Part shown: positions 15,784 through 23,635 of the stretch, piece by piece
How the letters are laid out: every line of letters starts with the position of its first letter
Position numbering within the stretch: position 1 is the first letter of the stretch
From: Flavobacteriales bacterium
GTDB lineage: Bacteria; Bacteroidota; Bacteroidia; Flavobacteriales_D; Crocinitomicaceae
Direction: 5' to 3'
Length of the DNA stretch: 50,951 nt
Assembly (NCBI GenBank): GCA_947463385.1
Contig: CANHSL010000007.1
Coordinates: 1-50,951, forward strand
The notes under the pieces: generated by a model
Told to the model about the DNA's origin: nothing
Seen by the model: the letters and a program-made list of their open reading frames with translations, nothing else
The model's database searches: none
Program-made: the position numbers and the translations under genes

Positions 15784-16761
15784 TTATTCCCTAATGATAG
15801 CCTCAATCATCACCTGACCTGAGATTAAGTTCAAGTGCAGTATGTATTTCCCTGCATTCAGCATGGATACATCAATAGCCTGTGTAAAGTTCGCCTCATA
15901 TATTTTTCTTCCCTCCATGGAATAGATTTGATAGGTTTTTACCTCATTCAGTTGATTACCGTTCAGGTATATTTTATCGCTGCTTGGGTTTGGAAAGAGC
16001 AGCAACTTCATGAAATCTGCCTCATGAATTCCTACCCCCTGGCATTCTCCCGGCTGATAACTAGAAACGCCGTAGTAGTTAATTGCAATGCAAGAATTTT
16101 GATACGTCACCGAATCGCAACCACACACGGGGTCAATTACCCCTGGACAAAGCACATTTAAATTAATTAAATTCGAATCAATGCATGCTAAGGTTACTAA
16201 GGTATCATTCATACACAAGCTATTGCAGGCATACAAACTGTTGTAGAAATAGCCGCTATAATCAACTCCATTGCTACCAATCATACTACATCCTGATACG
16301 GCAAAACACGAATCATTTTGTCTAATCACGCCTAAGGCCATGGCACAGGCTCCAAAATCAACGCCCGAAGGAACTTCCATACAGGTATCTAATTCCAAAG
16401 GTTCACAAGGACCGGGAGTCCATGAGGTAACTCCTCCATAATAAAAGGCCTCACAGGAATTGTTATAGGTCATACTATCGCACCCACACACTGGATCCAC
16501 AACGGTTGGACATAATACGGAAACATCAATTTGAGAAGGGTCAATGCAATTATTTTGATTGCAGGGACCTGGAGTCCATGACGTTACGCCACCCGACGTG
16601 GTAGCAATACAGTCATTCGCATAGGTAACCCCATCGCATCCACATACCGGATTGTATACCATCGGGCAAATTGCCATAGAATCAATCAAGGCAGGGTCAA
16701 CACAGGGCTGCGCGAGCGCATTGAAACCGAGTAATAAAAATAAACCGATTAATTTTTTCAT
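15784..16761 (-). CDS. T9SS-secreted protein with Kazal-type repeats
   Basis: The 325-residue protein has a signal peptide (1-15, MKKLIGLFLLLGFNA) and three cysteine-rich repeats containing PVCGCDGVTYANDC, PVCGCDSMTYNNSC and PVCGCDSVTYQNSC, the core of Kazal-type protease inhibitor domains. A different Cys-rich module lies between the second and third. The last 75 residues (LLFPNPSSDKIYLNG ... GKYILHL) are a type A T9SS sorting domain, so the protein should be exported across the outer membrane. The start is ATG 16761, which overlaps the symporter stop (ATGA). Protease inhibition is inferred from the fold only. Confidence 0.85.
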   Translation of the reverse strand: MKKLIGLFLLLGFNALAQPCVDPALIDSMAICPMVYNPVCGCDGVTYANDCIATTSGGVTSWTPGPCNQNNCIDPSQIDVSVLCPTVVDPVCGCDSMTYNNSCEAFYYGGVTSWTPGPCEPLELDTCMEVPSGVDFGACAMALGVIRQNDSCFAVSGCSMIGSNGVDYSGYFYNSLYACNSLCMNDTLVTLACIDSNLINLNVLCPGVIDPVCGCDSVTYQNSCIAINYYGVSSYQPGECQGVGIHEADFMKLLLFPNPSSDKIYLNGNQLNEVKTYQIYSMEGRKIYEANFTQAIDVSMLNAGKYILHLNLISGQVMIEAIIRE

Positions 16762-18140
16762 GCGTTTATGTGTTCTAATTCTCCTTCGGAACGAGCAATC
16801 ACTGCGGTGGCAAGGCAATTCCCCAATACATTGACAGAAGTTCGAGCCATGTCCATCACCGCATCGATTCCTAGAATCACACTCGCCTTCTCTGGATCTA
16901 AGCCCATGGAGGCAACTGTACCTGCTAAAATCACGAACGAAGCCCCTCGAACTCCCGCAACACCTTTGCTCGTTAACATTAACACGAGGCAAATCGAAAT
17001 TTGCTCCCCAATGCTTAAATTGATTCCTGACATTTGTGCAATAAAGACAGAAGCTAATGATAAATACAAGGTGGTGCCATCCAGATTAAAACTATACCCA
17101 GTTGGAATAACGAATCCTACAATATGCTTAGGAATGCCAAATTGCTCTAAATTTTCCATTGCTTTCGGTAGGGCCGCTTCACTACTTGCCGTTGCAAAAG
17201 CTAAAGAAACAGGCTCAGATACGGCATTCAAGAATTTACGAATTGGTATTTTAGCGAGTAAGGCAATCGGTAATAAAACAAGAAGTACAAAAACTACCAA
17301 AGAAACATAAAGGGTACCGACCAATTTCATGAGCGACATCAATACGTCGACACCGGACTTAGCGACGGTAGAAGCCAAAGCTCCGAAAACTGCCAAAGGT
17401 GCCAGGTACATGACAATATCAGTAAACTTAAACATGACTTCAGCTAAACTCTCATTCATCCGAAGCATGGTCAGCTTATGCTGCTCATTTTTTACCATAC
17501 CTAAGCCGATGGCAAAAATCACAGAGAAAACAACGATTTGAAGTACTGAATTTTCGGAAATAGACTTAGCAATATTCTCCGGGAAAATCTCCACAATGTG
17601 ATCCTTATGTTCAGATCGTTGTGCTAATAATTCGGTGCTTTTTTCTTTGACTTTTTCATTTACTTCTACCTGAACCCCTTTACCAGCCTGTGTGATATTG
17701 ATAGCCATTAAACCAATAAACAAGGCCAAGGTGGTAACAATCTCAAAATATATAATACTTTTCAATCCCATACGTCCTACTTGCTTGAGGTTGCTATGCC
17801 CAGCAATGCCAACAACCAAGGTGGCGAAAATTAAGGGGGCAACTAAGGTCTTTATTAAGCGGAGGAAAATTTTTGCTAAGCGTTCCATTTCTAAAGCAAA
17901 CGCAGGAAAATCCATCCCAACCTCAATCCCTAAAACCATGGCACTAAATATCCATAGCGACATTTTTTTCCGAACGAAAGAAATTAAAAAAAGCAAGGTA
18001 ATTAAAACAAATCGAAGCGATTCAAACAAGCCACTGGGCGCATTTTTCATATAGGCCTGAGCAACAAAACCTGCCAATAAGAGACCAAAAATCACTAGAT
18101 ATGCCTTTAAGTTGGCCAACCCTTTTACTGTATTCCACAT
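16758..18140 (-). CDS. Dicarboxylate/amino acid:cation symporter (DAACS family)
   Basis: The 460-residue inner-membrane protein takes up dicarboxylates or acidic amino acids with Na+ or H+. It has about eight hydrophobic segments plus the re-entrant signatures: FATASSEAALPKAMENL (about 305-321), SFNLDGTTLY, SKGVAGVRGASFVIL and DMARTSVNVLGNCLATAV. These are the GltP/GltPh/DctA substrate and ion sites. An insert of charged residues (KVKEKSTELLAQRSEHKDH) lies in an extracytoplasmic loop near 165-185. The start is ATG 18140, since the upstream extension begins only with TTG. It is coupled to the downstream Kazal-repeat gene by a 4-base overlap. Confidence 0.95.
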   Translation of the reverse strand: MWNTVKGLANLKAYLVIFGLLLAGFVAQAYMKNAPSGLFESLRFVLITLLFLISFVRKKMSLWIFSAMVLGIEVGMDFPAFALEMERLAKIFLRLIKTLVAPLIFATLVVGIAGHSNLKQVGRMGLKSIIYFEIVTTLALFIGLMAINITQAGKGVQVEVNEKVKEKSTELLAQRSEHKDHIVEIFPENIAKSISENSVLQIVVFSVIFAIGLGMVKNEQHKLTMLRMNESLAEVMFKFTDIVMYLAPLAVFGALASTVAKSGVDVLMSLMKLVGTLYVSLVVFVLLVLLPIALLAKIPIRKFLNAVSEPVSLAFATASSEAALPKAMENLEQFGIPKHIVGFVIPTGYSFNLDGTTLYLSLASVFIAQMSGINLSIGEQISICLVLMLTSKGVAGVRGASFVILAGTVASMGLDPEKASVILGIDAVMDMARTSVNVLGNCLATAVIARSEGELEHINA

Positions 18141-18144
18141 GCCG

Positions 18145-18152
18145 TAAAGGTA
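18145..18152 (-). promoter_or_regulatory. Near-consensus -7 box (TACCTTTA) of the symporter gene
   Basis: TACCTTTA on the minus strand differs from TAnnTTTG at the last base and ends 4 bases before the ATG at 18140, the same geometry as the exact boxes elsewhere in the window. Confidence 0.35.
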
Positions 18153-18180
18153 AGGAATTCGAACTTTGATTCCCAATCCG

Positions 18181-18188
18181 TATCTTTG
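18181..18188 (+). promoter_or_regulatory. -7 promoter box (TATCTTTG) of the carboxylase gene
   Basis: TATCTTTG matches TAnnTTTG, 14 bases before the ATG at 18203. It lies in the 62-base interval between the divergent symporter and carboxylase genes. Confidence 0.5.
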
Positions 18189-18202
18189 TTAAAAAAACGC
18201 CC

Positions 18203-19846
18203 ATGGCCATTTCAAACAAGGAATTGGAATTCAATTTTAACGAAGACCGCATGCGCCTTCGAGTTAGAAATTTGGAACAAGAACTCGAAAAAATATACCT
18301 TGGAGGAGGAAAAAAGCGCATAGAAAAACTGCATGAAGCAGGTAAATTAACGGCTAGAGAACGAATTGATTTACTTCTTGACCCGAATACCGATCGCGTA
18401 GAAATTGGCGCAATCGCTGGACACGGGATGTACAAAGAGCATGGTGGATGTCCGGGTGCAGGCGTAGTCGTTTTTATTGGATATGTAGCTGGAAGGCAAT
18501 GCATCGTGGTGGCAAACGACGCTACCGTAAAGGCAGGTGCTTGGTTTCCTATTACAGGGAAAAAGAACCTTCGAGCGCAAGAAATAGCCATGGAGAATCG
18601 CTTACCCATCATATATCTTGTTGATTCAGCCGGGGTGTATTTACCCATGCAAGATGAAATATTTCCAGACAAGGAACATTTCGGACGAATATTCCGGAAT
18701 AACGCCATCATGAGCTCTGAAGGTATTGTACAAATTGCTGCCGTGATGGGAAGTTGTGTGGCGGGAGGCGCCTATTTGCCAATTATGTCGGATGAGAGTT
18801 TGATTGTCAATAAAACAGGCACCATTTTCTTAGCAGGTTCATACCTGGTAAAGGCCGCAATTGGCGAAAGCATAGATAACGAAACCTTGGGTGGAGCTAC
18901 CACGCAAACAGAAATATCAGGGGTTTGCGACTATAATGTTGATTCAGACCACGAATGCCTTGCTACCATTCGTGATTTAATGTCGCGCATCGGACAAACG
19001 GAACATGCAGGTTACGATCGAATTGCTTCGGAAGCACCTTTAGAAGCGGCCGAAAAGCTGTATGGACTCATGCCAGATGAACGATCAAAACCATACAATA
19101 CTAGAGAGATACTCAAGAGTTTGGTGGACGGCTCTACCTTCACCGAATATAAGGAGGGTTATGGCAAAACCATACTTTGTGCGTATGCGCGGATCGACGG
19201 ATGGAGTGTTGGCATCGTGGCGAATAACCGAGAAATTGTGAAATCAGCCAAGGGTGAAATGCAGATGGGGGGCGTGATTTATTCGGATTCTGCAGATAAA
19301 GCGGCACGGTTTATTATGAACTGCAACCAAAAGGCGATTCCCTTAGTGTTTTTACAAGATGTTACTGGGTTTATGGTTGGATCTAAAAGCGAGCATGGAG
19401 GGATCATCAAAGACGGGGCAAAATTAGTAAATGCGATGGCAAACAGCGTGGTTCCGAAATTCACAGTAGTCATGGGTAACTCATACGGTGCGGGCAACTA
19501 TGCGATGTGTGGAAAAGCCTATGACCCGCGATTGATTGTAGCATGGCCGACGGCAGAAATTGCGGTAATGAGTGGCGCTGCGGCAGCAAAGACCTTGTTA
19601 CAAATTGAAGTTGCTGGCTTAAAAGCCAAGGGAGAAGAAATCACACCGGAACGAGAAAACGAGTTATTTACGAAAATAAAATCTCGCTACGACGAGCAGA
19701 TTTCTCCATATTATGCAGCAAGTCGACTATGGGTTGATGCAATCATTGATCCTATAGAAACTCGTAAGGTGATTTCAATGGGAATTTCAATGGCAAACCA
19801 CGCTAAACCTACGAAACGGTATAACGTTGGTGCGATTCAGACTTAG
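18203..19846 (+). CDS. Acyl-CoA carboxylase carboxyltransferase (beta) subunit, methylcrotonoyl-CoA carboxylase-like
   Basis: The 547-residue protein is the biotin-dependent carboxyltransferase of an acyl-CoA carboxylase. It has the N- and C-half crotonase-like domains with oxyanion glycines in GSCVAGGAYLPIMSDES (about 189-205) and GNSYGAGNYAMCGKAYDPR (about 424-442). IYLVDSAGVYLPMQDEIFP and HFGRIF resemble methylcrotonoyl-CoA carboxylase beta more than propionyl-CoA carboxylase beta. That would place it in leucine breakdown. The biotin carboxylase and BCCP subunits are not in the window. It is transcribed alone, and the substrate call is moderate. Confidence 0.92.
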   Translation: MAISNKELEFNFNEDRMRLRVRNLEQELEKIYLGGGKKRIEKLHEAGKLTARERIDLLLDPNTDRVEIGAIAGHGMYKEHGGCPGAGVVVFIGYVAGRQCIVVANDATVKAGAWFPITGKKNLRAQEIAMENRLPIIYLVDSAGVYLPMQDEIFPDKEHFGRIFRNNAIMSSEGIVQIAAVMGSCVAGGAYLPIMSDESLIVNKTGTIFLAGSYLVKAAIGESIDNETLGGATTQTEISGVCDYNVDSDHECLATIRDLMSRIGQTEHAGYDRIASEAPLEAAEKLYGLMPDERSKPYNTREILKSLVDGSTFTEYKEGYGKTILCAYARIDGWSVGIVANNREIVKSAKGEMQMGGVIYSDSADKAARFIMNCNQKAIPLVFLQDVTGFMVGSKSEHGGIIKDGAKLVNAMANSVVPKFTVVMGNSYGAGNYAMCGKAYDPRLIVAWPTAEIAVMSGAAAAKTLLQIEVAGLKAKGEEITPERENELFTKIKSRYDEQISPYYAASRLWVDAIIDPIETRKVISMGISMANHAKPTKRYNVGAIQT

Positions 19847-19964
19847 TTTTGATGGGCTCTTTCTTAAAAGTTAATCAGTTAAAATTCCATTTTCTTTACA
19901 ACCTTGTAACCATTTAAGAATTAAATAGTTTTTGATTTTCTTTGCAATATTAAAACTTTAAGGC

Positions 19965-21407
19965 ATGAAGAAGTACATACTATTGGCCATACTTTTACCC
20001 GTATTAACGGTTGGTCAAGAAGACAAGAAAATCAAAGGAAATATAACTTCAAAAGACGTTAACATCAGTATTCTTGGAGTTTATCAAGACGACTTCCCGA
20101 ATGTTTCCGTGGTCTTTCGTGCCGAGAAAAGCAATGGAAACCCAGTATTTGGGCTTAAGAAAAAGGACATGACCGTTAAAGAAAATGATGAAAACTGTCA
20201 AGTTATCTCCATTCAAGAACTTTCTAAACAAAAACCGATTAATGTCGGTATTGTACTCGATCATTCGGGATCCATGCAATTTGATGAACGTCAAATAAAC
20301 CAATTAGGCTACGACATTAGTGAACTACCTGTGGATGAATATGGATATTATTCCTTTCCTAAGGGATACGTTCAGCCAATTACCCTCGCGAAAAATGCAC
20401 TATTGGAATTCGTTGAATCTTTTAATTTCGACAAAGACAATATTGGTGTTGTAGGATTTTCCTCGACCGTTGATTATCAATTGGGATTAACAAACCAATC
20501 CGGCAAAATAAAACGAAAAATTAGATCAATGAAATCGGATGGTTCAACGGCTTTTTACGATGCCATACTTGCCAGTTTAAAGCAAGTAGAAAATGCAGAC
20601 GGCGTAAATGTGGTTGTGGCCTTAACCGATGGGAATGATAATTCCTCTTACTCCAATATAAATACGGTAATAAATAAAGCAAAATCGATTGATATTCCTG
20701 TTTATATCGTAGGATTGGGGGATGTTAATCAACGTGAACTTGAGCAGCTGGCGACGGCTACTGGAGGGCAGTTTTACTTTGCGAATTCGGCCAAATCTTT
20801 ATCGCTTATTTATGAAAAAATTAGTGAAAAACTCCAATCGTTTTATGATATTGTTTACCAGTCGCCAAACTTAGAAAACAATTCAACCGAACGGTCCATT
20901 GAAATCTCCTTCCTCAATGAAGGCACTAAGGTGGTGAGTGAAGAGGAACGCTTCACCTTGGACTCAAATGCCGTGGTTTATATCACTAAAAAACAAGCAG
21001 AGGCCTTGCAAAAAGCTCAGGAAGAAGCACAAATAATTGAACAACAAAAATTAGAAGCAGAGAATCAAAATCAAATGCTAGTAAACGGGGGGATTGGTAT
21101 TATGGCCTTATTAGTTACTGGGGGCATTATATTTTATTTTGCCCGAAAAACGTCAAAAACCTCGATTCATATAGCCAAGGTTTTCCCCAATCCAAGCGCG
21201 GGCAAAGTTACAGTTGAAATTAGTAATGCGGGACAGGAGCAAGGCATATTACATGTATTTGACCTCCAAGGCAATCAGGTACACGAACAAGCCATTGGAA
21301 ACCGAGAAGAAGTTGACTTATCACATTTAGCAAACGGTACTTACATCTTGAAAGGCGAATTTGGTGATAAAGTTACCGAAGGGGTTAAAGTTATTGTTCA
21401 GAAATAA
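19965..21407 (+). CDS. Exported VWA-domain protein with a membrane helix followed by a T9SS-type sorting domain
   Basis: The 480-residue protein has a signal peptide (1-18), an Ig-like N-terminal region and a von Willebrand A domain (about 91-295). Its MIDAS residues are Asp99/Ser101/Ser103 (DHSGS), Thr195 (DGSTAFYDA) and Asp222 (LTDGNDNS), so metal-dependent ligand binding is likely. A Gln/Glu/Ala-rich coiled coil (342-372) precedes a hydrophobic helix (374-393, GIGIMALLVTGGIIFYF) and then ARKTSK. Residues 404-480 (VFPNPSAGKVTVEIS ... LANGTYILKGE) look like a type A T9SS sorting domain. Finding that domain after a membrane helix is odd. A 118-base upstream region has only weak promoter boxes. 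Confidence 0.88.
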   Translation: MKKYILLAILLPVLTVGQEDKKIKGNITSKDVNISILGVYQDDFPNVSVVFRAEKSNGNPVFGLKKKDMTVKENDENCQVISIQELSKQKPINVGIVLDHSGSMQFDERQINQLGYDISELPVDEYGYYSFPKGYVQPITLAKNALLEFVESFNFDKDNIGVVGFSSTVDYQLGLTNQSGKIKRKIRSMKSDGSTAFYDAILASLKQVENADGVNVVVALTDGNDNSSYSNINTVINKAKSIDIPVYIVGLGDVNQRELEQLATATGGQFYFANSAKSLSLIYEKISEKLQSFYDIVYQSPNLENNSTERSIEISFLNEGTKVVSEEERFTLDSNAVVYITKKQAEALQKAQEEAQIIEQQKLEAENQNQMLVNGGIGIMALLVTGGIIFYFARKTSKTSIHIAKVFPNPSAGKVTVEISNAGQEQGILHVFDLQGNQVHEQAIGNREEVDLSHLANGTYILKGEFGDKVTEGVKVIVQK

Positions 21408-21424
21408 TAGAATTTCGGCCTAGC

Positions 21425-22102
21425 CTACTCCTCGTCCCAACCCGAATTTGTACTTTTCTTACCGTTAAAATAGCGTGAATACCCGAATCCAACAATCAGG
21501 TAAGAGGAGACCTTATTCAGTTCACTGGCGGAGTACCCTAAATCAGAATTAATACCGATATCCCAAGGTTTATACCCAAAACCATAAAATGCGTATCCAA
21601 GTGTTAAGCGAAACGACGCGTTCACATCAGCCGCCAAACAAATCCCTATATTCGGTTCAATATATGCCGATTGCTTTGAATTATAGGTGATTCCCATACT
21701 CTTTAACGTATCCGTAACGAAGGCACTTTGTGCGAACCCTACCTTAACCCCTATATCCGTTGCCAAGCTTGGCGTCCAAAATTTCTCATGTCCAAATTTC
21801 AAAAAGGCTGCCGCGTTGTGCATTCCTCCGCTTATTTTCTGGTTTATGCGAAACTGATTGATGTTAAAGTAAGAATAATGCACCCCCGCGCCAAACATTA
21901 TTCCCGACCTCAAGGTATATTGATACATCGGTGAAACATATACAACTCCTTGCATGATGTTTTTAAATGGGGCGTTCACAAAACCATTCGGTAGCCCCAA
22001 TTCCAAGACAAAAGAATCGTCAAATTCCATATCCTGTGCCGTATAACTACCTTGTAGCCAAGTAAATACTACTAGTATCAGGGTATAAATTCCTTTTTTC
22101 AT
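21425..22102 (-). CDS. Probable outer-membrane beta-barrel protein
   Basis: The 225-residue product has a signal peptide (1-21, ending GSYTAQ). It then shows alternating aromatic/glycine strands (YQYTLRSGIMFGAGVHYSYF, LTLGYAFYGFGYKPWD, SYLIVGFGYSRYF) typical of small Bacteroidota outer-membrane barrels. Its C-terminal tail is short and charged (SGWDEE). No specific family is recognised. It follows the flippase gene by 11 bases on the same strand and may be cotranscribed, although a near-consensus box (TAATTTTA) lies just upstream. The function is unknown. Confidence 0.7.
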   Translation of the reverse strand: MKKGIYTLILVVFTWLQGSYTAQDMEFDDSFVLELGLPNGFVNAPFKNIMQGVVYVSPMYQYTLRSGIMFGAGVHYSYFNINQFRINQKISGGMHNAAAFLKFGHEKFWTPSLATDIGVKVGFAQSAFVTDTLKSMGITYNSKQSAYIEPNIGICLAADVNASFRLTLGYAFYGFGYKPWDIGINSDLGYSASELNKVSSYLIVGFGYSRYFNGKKSTNSGWDEE

Positions 22103-22113
22103 GCCTTATAAAA

Positions 22114-23634
22114 TTACAACTTTAAATACTTTTTCTTAATCGTCTGAATAAAACTACGTGCATATCCCGCAGTCTCTGGTTCCAAATTAAAGCGTAGAAC
22201 CGGTAAGACAAATCCACCAAGCACTAACGCTTCAATGCAGCCTATACGCAAAAGCTTATAAATCGTTGTGGATTCGGAATAAAAAGGGAAAAAATAGCTT
22301 GTTATGTAATAAATTGCCAGCACGCCCAAAAAAACCATCAAAGGCTTTGTATGACCCCAATGAAATGGATTCAGTCGGTAAGCCCAATAAATATAGATGG
22401 AACGGGCTACATTGTAAAACACAAAGATAAATCCGGTAGCAAATCCTACACCAGCTATACCATACCTAGGAATTAATAAGCGATTCAGGGCATAGATTCC
22501 TGCACATAGAAATACCGTAAAGAGTAAATCGTACTTGTACTTACGTGAAGTAGCAAAAATGATCCCGTTGAGTCCGCAATACATATCCACTACCCTACCC
22601 AAGAGTAAGAAAAACAAGACAGGGATGCCCGCATTGAATTCTGGTTTCAAGAAGGAAAACAACTCATGAACCGGCAACCATAAGCCCAAAAAGGACAATA
22701 AACCAATAAATAACCCTGCGCCGCTTGACTTTTGATAGATTTCTTGAAGCCCCTTCATGTTTTTTTCTTTCCAAAGTTTAGCCACAATGGGTGAGCTTAC
22801 ACGCGTCATGGCACGAAAGGGAATTAACATAGCGCTCGTCACTTGTACCATGGTGGTATAAATCCCGGTAGCGGCAAGCCCAATCATACCACCGATCATC
22901 ACTGCATCCATGGTCACCACAACCATAGTGGCTAAGGTGTTCACATAGGAAAAGAGGCTGAAAGAAAGAATAATCTTTCGAAATCGTTTAGGAATGGTAA
23001 TGTGTTTTAACGAATAATGTAATTCTTGGTGATAAATTAAATATCCCATTAAAACTAACGCAGGCAACATGTTGCTCACCATGAGCACCGTTAAAAATAC
23101 CTCAAACGAAATGTAATTTAACGCATATACTACAAGCAGTATCGTTGTTACAACTCGAAGCCCTATGTCCTGTAAAAAAACCGGTAGAATATTCTTAAAC
23201 ATACCACGCATATGGTTCTCAAATAGCATAAACAGCACATTGCCAACACCAACCGGAATTACCCACCAGGCATAGCGATTAAATAAGGGCGATTTATCCT
23301 GGAAATATGCGCCGATTTCAACTTTAAACAGCCAGAACAATACGGTGCAAAGCAAGATTCCAAAGCACACGATAAGCACATTAAACAACAAAAACCCATA
23401 GTGCTTTTTTGCTTCGTTTCGAAAAAATGGAAAAAAACGCCACGTGACATAGATGCTCCCGAGATTACTCAATTGAGCAAACAATAATCCGGTGGTTGTC
23501 AATAGGTTAACCAACCCAATTTCAACTGTCGTTAGAAATATAATAAACAGAAAGGCTTTGTTGATATACCCGAGAACCAATCCTGAGTAAGAGATTAGCG
23601 TTGTTCGTAAAGCATCTTTCTTTACAATCCCCAT
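22114..23634 (-). CDS. Polysaccharide flippase-like membrane protein (Wzx/MATE superfamily)
   Basis: The 506-residue protein has about 12-14 hydrophobic segments along its whole length and the general layout of oligosaccharide flippases of the MOP superfamily. It includes the paired-helix start LISYSGLVLGYINKAFLF and the central AATGIYTTMVQVTSAMLIPF region near 255-275. Such proteins flip lipid-linked sugars across the inner membrane. No glycosyltransferase genes lie nearby, so the substrate is open. Its start is one base after the carB stop, so it is translated from the carB transcript. Confidence 0.87.
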   Translation of the reverse strand: MGIVKKDALRTTLISYSGLVLGYINKAFLFIIFLTTVEIGLVNLLTTTGLLFAQLSNLGSIYVTWRFFPFFRNEAKKHYGFLLFNVLIVCFGILLCTVLFWLFKVEIGAYFQDKSPLFNRYAWWVIPVGVGNVLFMLFENHMRGMFKNILPVFLQDIGLRVVTTILLVVYALNYISFEVFLTVLMVSNMLPALVLMGYLIYHQELHYSLKHITIPKRFRKIILSFSLFSYVNTLATMVVVTMDAVMIGGMIGLAATGIYTTMVQVTSAMLIPFRAMTRVSSPIVAKLWKEKNMKGLQEIYQKSSGAGLFIGLLSFLGLWLPVHELFSFLKPEFNAGIPVLFFLLLGRVVDMYCGLNGIIFATSRKYKYDLLFTVFLCAGIYALNRLLIPRYGIAGVGFATGFIFVFYNVARSIYIYWAYRLNPFHWGHTKPLMVFLGVLAIYYITSYFFPFYSESTTIYKLLRIGCIEALVLGGFVLPVLRFNLEPETAGYARSFIQTIKKKYLKL

Positions 23635-23635
23635 G

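Noticed and set aside
16762-16992. A 77-codon N-terminal extension of the Kazal-repeat gene
   Set aside because: It lies within the symporter coding region in another frame, and the signal peptide begins at ATG 16761.
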